64,000 nt of DNA from NCBI RefSeq assembly GCF_000938265.1, contig NZ_JYFC01000003.1, positions 124,001-188,000 on the forward strand, written 5' to 3'. Shown piece by piece: positions 34,101 through 42,770 of the stretch (the first letter of the stretch is position 1; the number at the start of each line of letters is the position of its first letter). Made by a program: the position numbers and the translations under genes. The notes beneath the pieces are model-generated. The model searched no databases, was not told the DNA's origin, and saw only the letters and a program-made list of their open reading frames with translations. This DNA is from Agreia bicolorata (GTDB taxonomy: Bacteria > Actinomycetota > Actinomycetes > Actinomycetales > Microbacteriaceae).

Positions 34101-36057
34101 AGACAGCATCGAATTCGACCTCGTGATCTTCGACGAAGCCTCGCAGATCAGGGTGCCGCAGGCCATCGGGGCGATGGGGCGCGGCAAGGCCGTGATCGTG
34201 GTCGGCGACTCCAAGCAGATGCCGCCCACGCGCATCATGCAGGTGGATGCGACGGGTCCCGACACTCCCGCCCCCGAGCGAGACGAGCCGCTCGTCGTCG
34301 AAGACCTCGAGTCGATTCTCACCGAATCGGTGGAGTCGGGGCTGCCGCAGCTCTGGCTCAACTGGCACTACCGCAGTCAAGACGAGAGCCTCATCGCGTT
34401 CTCGAACGCCGCGTACTACGGCAACAAGCTCGTGAGCCTGCCATCGCCGAACAGCGCGGGTGCCGGCGGCGGCACTTCAGCGGGCACCGGGCTCAGCTGG
34501 CGCCGCGTCGACGGCGTCTTCGACCGCGGACGCACTCGCACGAACGAGGTCGAAGCTCAGGCCATCGTCGACGAGATCGTGTCGCGCCTCAGAGCGCCCG
34601 CCACGATGCGCGAGTCGATCGGAGTGGTCTGCTTCAACGTGCAGCAGCGCGACCTGATTCTCGACAAGCTCGAAGACAGCACCGATCCGGTCATTCAGAA
34701 GGCCCTTCTCGCGGCTCCCGGCTCCGAACTCTTCGTGAAGAACCTCGAGAACGTGCAGGGCGACGAGCGCGACACGATCCTGTTCTCGCTGGCCTTCTCG
34801 AAAGACCCCGACACCGCTGTTCTGCCCCTGAACTTCGGGCCGCTGAACCTCCCAGGCGGCGAGCGCCGACTCAACGTGGCCGTCACTCGCGCCAAGCGAC
34901 AAGTCGTGCTGTTCAGCTCGTTCGACGCGGCCGACATCCAGCTCACCCGTTCTCGCGCCCAGGGCATCGCCGACCTCAAGGCCTACCTGAACTTCGCCGC
35001 CACCCGCAGCATCGACGCCCTTCCCGGCGGCCGCCGCGGCGGGGCGCAGGATGCCGTGGCCGGCAACCACGGACGATTCGTCGACGAGATCGCCACCGCT
35101 CTCCGCGACCGCGGCCTCGAGGTCGAGACGGGGCTCGGACTCTCTTCGTTCACGGTCGACCTCGCCGTGCGCCGCCCGGGACAGGCATCCTGGGCTGTGG
35201 CCGTGATGGTCGACGGGCCCGGTTGGGCATCACGGGCAACCGTCAGCGACCGCGATGGCGCGCCGAACCTGCTCGTCGACGTGATGTCGTGGCCCGCCGT
35301 GATCCGTGCGTGGCTGCCCGCGTGGATCAGAGACCGCAGCGCTCTCATCGCACGCATCGTCGTCGCGGTCGATCACCCCGCGAGCGCACGACTGCCCGAT
35401 GCGGATGCGGCCCAGGCCGTGCGCGAAGCAGGCAAGGCCGCCGATCGGGCCGCTGCAGACGCGGCGGCCGAGAAGGCGTTCCCCACCGCCGTCTCCACCT
35501 CGACGCTCGCCCGCGAACTGCCGATCTTCGAGCCCGCAGACGACAGCGCGATCCATCCGCAATCTGCACTCGAGACCGCAGATGCCGCGCAGCTCATCGA
35601 GTCAGTGGCGGCAAGCATCCTCGAGGCCGAGGGACCGATCCCCGTCGACCGTCTGGTCGGCGCGATCGCTCGCCGCTTTGACTACAGCCGCGTCGGCGAT
35701 GCGAAGCGCTCTCTTCTTCAGCAGACCGTGCACGACGCCTTCACCATCTCGTCCGACGGCTTCGTGTGGCCCGCGGCCCTCGACGCGTCGACCTGGCGCG
35801 GCGCTCGGCGCACCTCATCGAGCGCCGATCGACCAGTCACCGATGTGAGCCCGCAGGAGATCTCGAATGCCATCGAGCTGCTGCTGGCCGAGTCGCTCAG
35901 TATCGACTCCGACGAGCTGCTGCGCGAGACCGCGTCGGTGCTCGGCTACTCGAGACTCACCGAGCAGACGCGCACGTGGATCGAGCGCGGCTTGGCCCTC
36001 GCCCTCTCCGAGAACCGAGCGCGGCGCGAGGGAACGAGGCTCGTTCGCCCGAGCTGA
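31108..36057 (+). CDS. DUF4011 / SF1 helicase / restriction-endonuclease-like / DUF3320 protein
   Basis: 1649 residues. The first ~60 residues are acidic and proline-rich. DUF4011 begins about residue 79 (NWKRDLLDLTLRNPLLN). An Upf1-like superfamily-1 helicase follows: Walker A GPPGTGKSQT (382-391), DEAS (1009-1012), VVGDSKQMPPT, NWHYRS (about 1086) and NVAVTRAKRQV. Residues ~1320-1420 resemble the MTES_1575-type PD-(D/E)XK endonuclease domain (E1327, D1351 in FTVDLAV, D1369 in VMVDG). DUF3320 lies at about 1500-1545. ATG 31108 follows GGGGAG; an upstream start would add 25 codons. Family members are suspected nucleic-acid processors or phage-defence factors. No partner gene is obvious. Confidence 0.88.
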   Translation: MTNNTGEPVRRAPRHAAPIIDGDEPTPDEPLADAPVEDAPNQDAPPVGEPVHDAAIDPEDAATLSRLERNDDSPARVRNWKRDLLDLTLRNPLLNMPRTQKVLDLVVPPGLLPSIDDAVHAGRKLRLSSGLDASGRKRVDGIDSHTPLAHDELSAVFRTSRTLFSQLDDEKHRKQLRAMKREAESLEQETGSNYLYLTLGTLIHTRPDGREARAPLFLLPVRLTGGLSFTPYFLAAEGDDLATPNLCLLQWFETTQGLDLSELREPAIDDSGLAIEAVFDGIRRQLAEAELPYRLEESVSLAILRFSTFQIWKDLERNWRSLLSNPVVRHLVERPGETFIEPAGKERPEIDEAGLRLPIAADGSQMAAVVRATSGQSFVLEGPPGTGKSQTITNLIAHALTEGKTVLFVAEKQAALEVVKRRLDAIGLGAFSLELHGAKQSMNTIREQLRESLRLRVPTDPHAWALADTRLRSAIAELERHPTRVHSPNALGYTVWSAYDALATLGEGPTAAVPATWLTTTPAESPTILTRDFRDAAQRFGLRAGHPWLIAGATDPAQLQVAPVTDSLRDLAAVRPRLDELSPEARLALGDLRPATELPVASRLLEARSRGLLPETDALATIDRSSWREASDALRAGLADYLERHAAVLANSSAAAIEAPKLDEWAERSAALDAAWFLPELRRRSIRAGLRPLLRVGFEPSGKAVTPLLVALQAARSDAQELQRQAAALAGLVLPAGWQPYAPDAKNVLDTAVRTSLGSVWLAKRTPRAWGWISNARESGEADTAVRDGAIVRDIDASWNRWLAAIGATGLTVRQWAHGRDWVSAWATDEVAWLIDVRATGLLQLQRFAETRRQLEHLRELGLAGFSTQLATGQIEAADASEALLRGLAIASLDERLAAMQLDSFDGDAQDRSVSAYRDQGALVREQLRSELASELLAARPFDADELRGEVAELARQIERKRGGLAFREVARRYPRALTSIVPVFLMSPGSVAHFLDPDSIEFDLVIFDEASQIRVPQAIGAMGRGKAVIVVGDSKQMPPTRIMQVDATGPDTPAPERDEPLVVEDLESILTESVESGLPQLWLNWHYRSQDESLIAFSNAAYYGNKLVSLPSPNSAGAGGGTSAGTGLSWRRVDGVFDRGRTRTNEVEAQAIVDEIVSRLRAPATMRESIGVVCFNVQQRDLILDKLEDSTDPVIQKALLAAPGSELFVKNLENVQGDERDTILFSLAFSKDPDTAVLPLNFGPLNLPGGERRLNVAVTRAKRQVVLFSSFDAADIQLTRSRAQGIADLKAYLNFAATRSIDALPGGRRGGAQDAVAGNHGRFVDEIATALRDRGLEVETGLGLSSFTVDLAVRRPGQASWAVAVMVDGPGWASRATVSDRDGAPNLLVDVMSWPAVIRAWLPAWIRDRSALIARIVVAVDHPASARLPDADAAQAVREAGKAADRAAADAAAEKAFPTAVSTSTLARELPIFEPADDSAIHPQSALETADAAQLIESVAASILEAEGPIPVDRLVGAIARRFDYSRVGDAKRSLLQQTVHDAFTISSDGFVWPAALDASTWRGARRTSSSADRPVTDVSPQEISNAIELLLAESLSIDSDELLRETASVLGYSRLTEQTRTWIERGLALALSENRARREGTRLVRPS

Positions 36058-36081
36058 CCCCCTCGCGTGGGTGTCGCCATG

Positions 36082-36207
36082 TGTCACACATCGACCCAAC
36101 TTCGCGGTCTTGGGTCGATTCGCGCCACATCGCGAGAGTAGTCCCCGAGGTATCTGTCACAGATCGACCTCCCCCGCGAAATTAGGGTCGATTCGCGCCA
36201 AGTCGCG
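36082..36207. repeat. 73-bp tandem repeat, two units, each with a hairpin
   Basis: TGTCACA(C/G)ATCGACC at 36082-36096 and 36155-36169, and GGGTCGATTCGCGCCA plus TCGCG at 36112-36134 and 36185-36207, repeat with a period of 73 bases. In unit 1 ATCGACCCAA (36090-36099) and TTGGGTCGAT (36110-36119) form a perfect 10-bp stem; unit 2 has a 7-bp version. The second unit runs into the 3' end of the APC permease gene. It may act as a bidirectional terminator between convergent genes. Confidence 0.65.
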
Positions 36208-37450
36208 GGCCACGCAAGCGCACCTCGCGCAGCGCGAAGCCAGCGAGCACCACGAGTGCGCCCGTCACCACGGCGGGCAGCGGCAGCGTGACCACGAGCA
36301 CCGCGCAGCCGAGCGCCCCCAGCACGCTCACCGCGCGCGGATACCTCCGATACGCAGCTCTCTGCCGAAAGGCCGCGAGGTTCGCCACGAAGTAGTACAG
36401 CAGAACCCCGAACGACGAGAACCCGATCACGCCGCGCAGATCCGCTGCGAGAACCAGCACGACGACCACCGCGCCCACCACGAGCTCCGCGCGATAGGGC
36501 GTGCTGTAGCGCGGATGCACGGCGCTGAACCAGCGCGGCAGATCCCCCTCGCGCGCCATCGCGAAGGCGGTTCGTCCGATGCCGGCAATCAGCGCCAGCA
36601 GCGCCCCGAGGGAGGCGAGAGCGGCCCCGACGCGCACCAACGGCGCGGCCCACGCCCATCCATTCGTCGTCACGACATCGACGAGCGGGTTGTCGGTGAC
36701 CGCGAGACCGGATGCGCCGAGCGCCCCGAGCGCGGTCACTCCGATCGCGGCGTAAATCACCACGACAACCGCGAAGGCGATGCCGATCGCGCGGGGGATG
36801 TTCTTCGACGGGTCGCGCACCTCTTCGCCGAGCGTCGCGATGCGCGCGTACCCCGCGAAGGCGAAGAACAGCAGGCCCGCCGACTGCAGCACCGCGAGTG
36901 GTCCGCCGACATCGGCTGTGCCCGACCAGCCTGTAGCAGGCGTCGAACCCGAACCCAGCACACCGGATGCGACGACCACCGCGAGCAGGGCCAGCACGGG
37001 AATCACGATCATCTTCGTGAGCAGGGCGGTGCGGGTGATGCCGAACAGGTTCACCGTGACGAGCAGCACGACCACGGCAACCGCGACCGGACGTGCCCAT
37101 TGCGAGGGCACAGCGTAGGCCGCGAAGACCATCGCCATCGCGGCCGAGCTGGCGATCTTGCCGACGAGAAAGCTCCAGCCGGCAGCGAAGCCCCAGCGCG
37201 GTCCGAGCTCCTCGCGGCCGTAGACATAGGTGCCTCCGGCCGACGGATACTGCGCGGCCAGCTGCGCCGACGACGAGGCGTTGCAGAACGCGACGATGGC
37301 CGCGACGACGAGACCCACGAGCATCCCGGCCCCGGCGATCTGCGCGGCGGGCTGGAACACCGCGAAGACGCCGGCGCCGATCATCGAGCCGAGACCGATG
37401 AAGACGGCGTCGCCGAGACCGAGTCGACGCTCCAGACGAGATGAAGTCAC
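36182..37450 (-). CDS. APC-family amino acid permease
   Basis: 422 residues with about 12 hydrophobic segments and the APC signature near the start (GLGDAVFIGLGSMIGAGVFAVF), plus the FAFAGYARIATLGEEVRDPSKNIPRAI segment in the helix-6/7 region. Family members import amino acids with protons or exchange them. GTG 37450 is the start; no strong ribosome site. The putA gene follows upstream on the same strand (its stop at 37511 is 60 bases before), so this permease may supply proline or another amino acid to it, though the family does not establish the substrate. Confidence 0.9.
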   Translation of the reverse strand: MTSSRLERRLGLGDAVFIGLGSMIGAGVFAVFQPAAQIAGAGMLVGLVVAAIVAFCNASSSAQLAAQYPSAGGTYVYGREELGPRWGFAAGWSFLVGKIASSAAMAMVFAAYAVPSQWARPVAVAVVVLLVTVNLFGITRTALLTKMIVIPVLALLAVVVASGVLGSGSTPATGWSGTADVGGPLAVLQSAGLLFFAFAGYARIATLGEEVRDPSKNIPRAIGIAFAVVVVIYAAIGVTALGALGASGLAVTDNPLVDVVTTNGWAWAAPLVRVGAALASLGALLALIAGIGRTAFAMAREGDLPRWFSAVHPRYSTPYRAELVVGAVVVVLVLAADLRGVIGFSSFGVLLYYFVANLAAFRQRAAYRRYPRAVSVLGALGCAVLVVTLPLPAVVTGALVVLAGFALREVRLRGPRLGANRP

Positions 37451-37510
37451 GCCCGAACGCTAGGGCACCCGAGTGAACGGCAGGTATCCGAGGGCAGCGC
37501 GCAGCTGCGC

Positions 37511-40500
37511 CTACAGCAGGCCGTCGGTGAGGGTGCTCGGGTTGCCGAAGCGGTGGTTTGTCATCGACACCGCCTGCTCACGCAGGAACGGCAGCAGCTC
37601 GATGCGACCGGCGCGAGTGACCTCACCGGCGTACACCGCGACATCTGGTTCGTCACCGAGCGCATCGGCCAGGCGAGCGGCCGAGCCGCCGATGAGCCGG
37701 ATGCGCGGGGTCGCGATACCTTCCGCGGCGACCCGGGCGAGCCACGCCTCGTCGTTCTCGATCACGACCCGCACGGCCCACTCCTTGAGCAGGGCACGCA
37801 TCGGGCGAGGAAGCTTGTGAGCCGACGACACGGTGAACTTCGATCTCGCCAGCGTCGCTGCCGAGAGCACGCGGAGCAACTCGTGCCGCTCACCGTCGTC
37901 GGAGAGCCGCACCGTGACGGGAACGGGCCGGTAGCGCAGCACATTGCGCTCGACTCCGAGCCCCGAGCGGTCGACGGGGGCGAACGACTGCGACCACGCG
38001 ACCGCGTCGCTCTTGGCCCCGCGACGCGCGATGTCGAAGTGGTTCCAGTCGAGGCCTGCCTGCGCTGAATCAAGCAGTGCTCCGACGCGGCCGTCGAGCC
38101 CTGCATTGCTGAGGCCCTGGCTCGGTTCGCCCTCTTCGGTCGTCCACGAACCCAGGTGCACCAGGTAGTTCGGGCCTCCGGCCTTGGCTCCCGCGCCCAC
38201 GGCCGAGCGCTTCCATCCGCCGAACGGCTGCCGCTGCACGATAGCACCGGTGATGCCGCGGTTCACATAGAGGTTGCCCGCCTCGACGGTCGCGAGCCAC
38301 TGTTCGATCTCGGCCGCATCGAGCGAGTGCAGCCCAGCGGTCAGCCCGTAGTCTGTGCCGTTCTGGTATTCCACGGCCTGCTCGAGCGTCGACGCGTGCA
38401 TGATTCCGAGAACGGGCCCGAAGTACTCGGTGGTGTGGAAGGTCGAGGCCGGCAGCACGCCCTCGCGCACCCCCGGGGTCCAGAGCCGCCCGTCGGAGCT
38501 GCGCCGCACCGGCTCGACGAGCCACTTCTCGCCGGGGCCGAGCGTGGTGAGGCCTTCGAGCAGCTTGCCCTCGGCGGGCTCGATGAGCGGGCCCATCTCG
38601 GTGAGAGGGTCGGACGCGTAGCCGACCCGCAGCGACGACACCGCATCCACGAGCTGTCGATGAAAGCGCTCGGAGCGCGCAGCGGAGCCGACGAGTATGA
38701 CGAGCGACGCCGCCGAGCACTTCTGCCCTGCGTGCCCGAAAGCGCTCTTCACGATGTCGGCCACCGCCAGGTCGAGGTCGGCGGCGGGGGTTACGACGAT
38801 GGCGTTCTTGCCACTCGTCTCCGCGAGAAGATCGAGGTCTCGCCGCCACGAGCGGAAGAGCTTGGCGGTCTCGTAAGCACCGGTGAGAATGACGCGGTCG
38901 ACGCTCTTATGAGCGATCAGCTGCCGAGAGAGGTCGCCCTCGTCGATATCGACGAGCGCGAGCAGATCGCGTGGGATGCCGGATTCCCACAGGGCCTCGA
39001 GCAGCACCGCGGCCGAGCGTCGCGCCTGGGGTGCCTGCTTGATGATCACACCGCTTCCGGCGGCGAGCGCCGAGAGAACGGAGCCGGCCGGGATGGCCAC
39101 CGGGAAGTTCCACGGCGGCGTCACGACCGTGAGCGCCGACGGCACGAACACCGCACCGTCGACGTGGTCGAGCTCCTCGGCGCGGGCCGCGTAGTAGTTG
39201 GCGAAGTCGATCGCTTCGCTCACCTCGGGGTCGCCCTCGGCGATGGTCTTGCCGGTCTCCGTGGCCATGACCTCGATGAGCCGGTCGCGGTTCGCCTCGA
39301 GCGCCAGCGCCGCCCGGCGCAGAACGGCGGCGCGCTCGGCTCCGGGCTGCGCTCCCCAGCGGCGCCCCGCCTCGCGCACCGAGTGGATGACCTCATCCAG
39401 AACCCCAGAATCGGTCACCCGAGCCGCGTCGATCGTGTCGATGCCGATGCGGTTGTTCGGCCCGACGAGACTCAGGATGCGTCGTCCCCAGCTTCGATTG
39501 GCGGCCAGCGATGGATCGGTGTCGGCCGCGTTCTCGAACCCCGTGGCGCGCGCAAGCTCAGAGAGATCGCCGCGATCCTGGGTGCGGTTCGATCCGCTCC
39601 CTGAGCCTGTCGAAGGGAACTGCTCCGACTCCAGCGCATCGACCGAGACCAAAAACCGATTCTTCTCGCGCTCGAACGCCGTGTCACTGGTAGCGATGTC
39701 GAAGACCGAAGACATGAAGTTCTCATCGCTCGCGTTCTCTTCGAGACGTCGCACGAGGTAGCTGATCGCCACGTCGAATTCCTTGGGGTGCACAACGGGC
39801 GTATAGAGCAGCAGCTGCCCGACCTCTCGGCGAACCGCGTCGGCCTGGGCGGTCGCCATGCCGAGCAGCATCTCGAAATCGATGCTCTCGGTCACGCCGC
39901 GGTGCTTGGCCAGCAGCCAGGCGAGGGCGATGTCGAACAGGTTGTGGCCCGCGACCCCGATGCGCACCGCGTCGGTGCGCTCGGGGGTCAGCGCCCACTC
40001 GAGAACGCGTTTGTAGTTGGTGTCGGTCTCACGTTTGGTGTCGTAGGTGGCGAGCGGCCAGCCGTGGATCGCCGCGTCGACGTGCTCCATAGCGAGGTTG
40101 GCGCCCTTCACGACGCGCACCTTGATGGGGGCCCCGCCCCGTGAACGACGCGCGGCCGCCCATGTCTGCAGGCGGTGCATCGCGCCCAGCGCATCCGGCA
40201 GATAGGCCTGCAGCACGATGCCGCCGGTGTAGCCGAGCAGTTCTTCTCGGTCGAGAATTCTCATGAACACCGCGAGCGTCAGATCGAGGTCGCGGTACTC
40301 CTCCATATCGAGATTGATGAACTTGTTCGCAGGCAACGCGATTCGATACAGCGGCAGCAGAGTCTCGGCCACACGCTCGACCGTCTCGTCGAACGCCCAC
40401 ATCGAGAGGTCGCTGGCGATTGCAGACACCTTCACCGACACGTAGTCGACGTCGTCTCGCGCAAGCAGCTTCTCGGTGCCCTCGAGCCGTCGCCGGGCCT

Positions 40501-40999
40501 CCGCCGAGCCGAGCACCGCCTCTCCGAGCAGGTTGAGGTTGAGACGAGATCCATCGGCGCGCAGCTTCTCGATAGCGGGGCCGAGCTTCGAGGGCGTCGC
40601 GTCGACCACCAGGTGCCCGACCATCTGCCGCAGAACCTTGCGGGCCGCCGGTACGACGACGCCCGGAACGACCTCTCCGAAGACTCCGCCGGCCGCGACC
40701 GCGCTGCGCAGATACCAGGGAAGAAAAGCCGGCACTCGGCGGCCGAGAGTCTGTAGGTTCTTGGCGGCGACCGCCATGTCTTCGGGCCGGGCGACACCGT
40801 CGACGAAGCCCACGGTGAACGCGAGGCCGTCGGGGTCTTCGAGCACCCCTGCGAGGCGCTCGGCCGAGGGGTCGGGAGCCACGTCTTTCGACTCGTCGAG
40901 CCAGCGGCGCACGAGCGCTACGGCCTGCGCCGCAAGATCGGCGGGCGTGAGGCTCGGGTCGGCCTCGAATTCGGGCGAGTTCGGGTTCGCAGAGGTCAC
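37511..40999 (-). CDS. putA: Bifunctional proline dehydrogenase / P5C dehydrogenase
   Basis: 1162 residues. The N-terminal half (about 60-430) is an FAD proline-dehydrogenase barrel (GGIVLQAYLPDALGAM, IKVRVVKGANLAMEHV, YDTKRETDTNY); the second half (about 510-980) is an aldehyde dehydrogenase with glutamate in LLAETSGKNA (about 726) and nucleophile cysteine in GQKCSAASL (about 759). It oxidises proline to glutamate through P5C, channelled between the sites. No N-terminal DNA-binding domain. GTG 40999 is chosen as the first start clear of the divergent gene. Residues ~461-469 (STGSGSGS) come from a dispersed repeat inserted in the linker between the two enzymes. Confidence 0.93.
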   Translation of the reverse strand: MTSANPNSPEFEADPSLTPADLAAQAVALVRRWLDESKDVAPDPSAERLAGVLEDPDGLAFTVGFVDGVARPEDMAVAAKNLQTLGRRVPAFLPWYLRSAVAAGGVFGEVVPGVVVPAARKVLRQMVGHLVVDATPSKLGPAIEKLRADGSRLNLNLLGEAVLGSAEARRRLEGTEKLLARDDVDYVSVKVSAIASDLSMWAFDETVERVAETLLPLYRIALPANKFINLDMEEYRDLDLTLAVFMRILDREELLGYTGGIVLQAYLPDALGAMHRLQTWAAARRSRGGAPIKVRVVKGANLAMEHVDAAIHGWPLATYDTKRETDTNYKRVLEWALTPERTDAVRIGVAGHNLFDIALAWLLAKHRGVTESIDFEMLLGMATAQADAVRREVGQLLLYTPVVHPKEFDVAISYLVRRLEENASDENFMSSVFDIATSDTAFEREKNRFLVSVDALESEQFPSTGSGSGSNRTQDRGDLSELARATGFENAADTDPSLAANRSWGRRILSLVGPNNRIGIDTIDAARVTDSGVLDEVIHSVREAGRRWGAQPGAERAAVLRRAALALEANRDRLIEVMATETGKTIAEGDPEVSEAIDFANYYAARAEELDHVDGAVFVPSALTVVTPPWNFPVAIPAGSVLSALAAGSGVIIKQAPQARRSAAVLLEALWESGIPRDLLALVDIDEGDLSRQLIAHKSVDRVILTGAYETAKLFRSWRRDLDLLAETSGKNAIVVTPAADLDLAVADIVKSAFGHAGQKCSAASLVILVGSAARSERFHRQLVDAVSSLRVGYASDPLTEMGPLIEPAEGKLLEGLTTLGPGEKWLVEPVRRSSDGRLWTPGVREGVLPASTFHTTEYFGPVLGIMHASTLEQAVEYQNGTDYGLTAGLHSLDAAEIEQWLATVEAGNLYVNRGITGAIVQRQPFGGWKRSAVGAGAKAGGPNYLVHLGSWTTEEGEPSQGLSNAGLDGRVGALLDSAQAGLDWNHFDIARRGAKSDAVAWSQSFAPVDRSGLGVERNVLRYRPVPVTVRLSDDGERHELLRVLSAATLARSKFTVSSAHKLPRPMRALLKEWAVRVVIENDEAWLARVAAEGIATPRIRLIGGSAARLADALGDEPDVAVYAGEVTRAGRIELLPFLREQAVSMTNHRFGNPSTLTDGLL
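39594..39616 (-). repeat. Dispersed 23-bp repeat (copy 2), inside putA
   Basis: Identical over 23 bases to 23037-23059. Here it is read in frame within putA and encodes a glycine/serine-rich stretch between the proline-dehydrogenase and aldehyde-dehydrogenase domains. Confidence 0.7.
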
Positions 41000-41069
41000 T
41001 CTTCGAGGATATGACGTGGGCACCCCCAACGGCCGGAGGCGGAGCGCAGCCCGCAACTATGCTCGACGC

Positions 41070-42656
41070 ATGAGCACCGCAGCCTTGCCCTCCGAATCCG
41101 ACGTCGTGATCGTGGGCGGAGGCCACAACGGCCTCGTCGCCGCCGCGTACCTCGCACAGGCCGGCCGGTCGGTGATGCTGCTCGAGCGGCTCGATCACAC
41201 GGGCGGCGCGGCCGTGTCGGCCCAGGCCTTCTCGGGCCACGACGCCCGGCTCTCGCGCTACTCCTACCTCGTGAGCCTGCTGCCGCAGCGCATCATCGAC
41301 GACCTCGGCCTCGACATCACTCTGCTGCGCCGCCGCTACTCCTCCTACACTCCCCTACCTAGCACCGACACCGGGCTTCTGATCGACAACGGCGACGCCG
41401 ATGCGACGACCGCATCGTTCGCCGCGATCGGCGCCGAACCGGATGCGCAGGGTTTCGCCGACTTCCAGCGGCGCACGACGCGGCTCGCCGAGACGCTCTG
41501 GCCGAGCCTGACCGAGCCCCTGATGACCCGCTCGGAGGCGAGGGCCCTCGTGGCCGACGACGCGACTTGGGACGCATTCATCGAGCGTCCCGTCGGCGCC
41601 GCCATCGAGGCCGACGTCGAGAACGACCTGGTGCGGGGCGTTCTGCTCACCGACGCGCTCATCGGAACGTTCGCCCGAGCATCCGACGACGACCTCGCGC
41701 AGAACCGCTGCTTTCTCTACCACGTGATCGGCGGAGGAACCGGAGACTGGGACGTTCCCGTCGGCGGAATGGGCGCGGTCAGCGGCGCCCTGTGGCACGC
41801 GGCCACCGAGGCCGGTGCCACGATCGTGACCGGTGCCGAGGTCACGAAGGTCGACCCGTCGGGGGCCGTCACGTTCACGCTCGACGGCGAGGAGACGGTG
41901 GTGCACGGTGGCCACGTACTCTCGAACGTGGCGCCGTACGTGCTCGACCGCTTGCTCGGCGAAGGCAGCAGAGACGCCGACAACCGAGCCAAGCCGGAGG
42001 GCGCACAGGTGAAGGTCAATCTGCTGCTGTCACGCCTGCCGAAGCTCCTCGACGAGTCCGTGTCACCCGAGGCCGCGTTCGGCGGAACGTTCCACATTCA
42101 CGAGGGCTATGCCGAACTCGACCGGGCCGTGGATGCGGCCGAGGCGGGCGCGATCCCGTCGCCGCTGCCCGCCGAGATCTATTGCCACTCGCTCACCGAT
42201 CCGTCGATCCTGTCACCTGAGCTGCAGGCATCCGGCGCCCAGACACTCACGGTGTTCGGCCTGCACGTGCCGTCTCGGCTGATCACCGACGAGAACAACG
42301 ACGAGATGCGCGAGCGCTTGCAGGCCGCGGTCATCGAGTCGCTGAACAGCGTGCTCGCCGAGCCGATCGAGGGATGCCTGCTGCTCGATTCAGAGGGACG
42401 GCCCTGCATCGAGACCAAGACCACGCTCGACATCGAACGCGCCCTCGGCATGCCGGGAGGCAACATCTTCCACGGCCCCCTGTCGTGGCCCTTCGTCGAA
42501 GACGGCTCCCCGCTTGACAGCCCCGCCGAACGCTGGGGCGTGGCCACCGCCCACGAGCGCGTTCTGCTCTGCGGCTCGGGAGCTCGGCGCGGCGGAGCGG
42601 TGAGCGGTCTCGGCGGCCACAATGCGGCGATGGCGGTGCTCGAACTGTCGACCTGA
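41070..42656 (+). CDS. FAD-dependent phytoene dehydrogenase-like oxidoreductase
   Basis: 528 residues. An N-terminal Rossmann dinucleotide-binding motif DVVIVGGGHNGLVAAAYLAQ (11-30) and a C-terminal FAD motif (ERVLLCGSGARRGGAVSGLGGHNAA, about 495-520) match the CrtI/PYROXD2-like flavoprotein group. No carotenoid genes are nearby, so a role outside carotenoid synthesis is likely. ATG 41070 begins at the expected N-terminus; the long upstream extension of the frame runs antisense to putA and is not coding. It diverges from putA with a 70-base gap that must hold both promoters. Confidence 0.88.
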   Translation: MSTAALPSESDVVIVGGGHNGLVAAAYLAQAGRSVMLLERLDHTGGAAVSAQAFSGHDARLSRYSYLVSLLPQRIIDDLGLDITLLRRRYSSYTPLPSTDTGLLIDNGDADATTASFAAIGAEPDAQGFADFQRRTTRLAETLWPSLTEPLMTRSEARALVADDATWDAFIERPVGAAIEADVENDLVRGVLLTDALIGTFARASDDDLAQNRCFLYHVIGGGTGDWDVPVGGMGAVSGALWHAATEAGATIVTGAEVTKVDPSGAVTFTLDGEETVVHGGHVLSNVAPYVLDRLLGEGSRDADNRAKPEGAQVKVNLLLSRLPKLLDESVSPEAAFGGTFHIHEGYAELDRAVDAAEAGAIPSPLPAEIYCHSLTDPSILSPELQASGAQTLTVFGLHVPSRLITDENNDEMRERLQAAVIESLNSVLAEPIEGCLLLDSEGRPCIETKTTLDIERALGMPGGNIFHGPLSWPFVEDGSPLDSPAERWGVATAHERVLLCGSGARRGGAVSGLGGHNAAMAVLELST

Positions 42657-42692
42657 CGCGACGATCGCTAGAATGATCATTTCTCATAAGTC

Positions 42693-42723
42693 TTGACTCG
42701 ACCTGAGTCGCTGTGTCTACGAT
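42693..42723 (+). promoter_or_regulatory. Possible sigma-70-type promoter
   Basis: TTGACT (42693-42698) and TACGAT (42718-42723) are separated by 19 bases, 47 bases upstream of the next ATG. A 10-bp palindrome AATGATCATT (42672-42681) sits just upstream. Plausible but spacing is long. Confidence 0.35.
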
Positions 42724-42770
42724 GAATCATTCGCATCCGATCGCCGCGGAGTGGCGCGTCCACGATTCGG

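Noticed and set aside
32592-35681. 1029-residue open frame on the plus strand inside the helicase gene
   Set aside because: It is an alternative frame of the helicase gene, very rich in arginine, without any motif, while the main frame holds all helicase motifs.
36061-36207. Attachment site of a mobile element
   Set aside because: The direct repeats are adjacent units, not flanks of an insert, and there is no integrase or tRNA gene nearby.
40476-41069. N-terminal extension of the flavoprotein frame
   Set aside because: It runs antisense to the start of putA and is low-complexity; the Rossmann motif begins right after ATG 41070.
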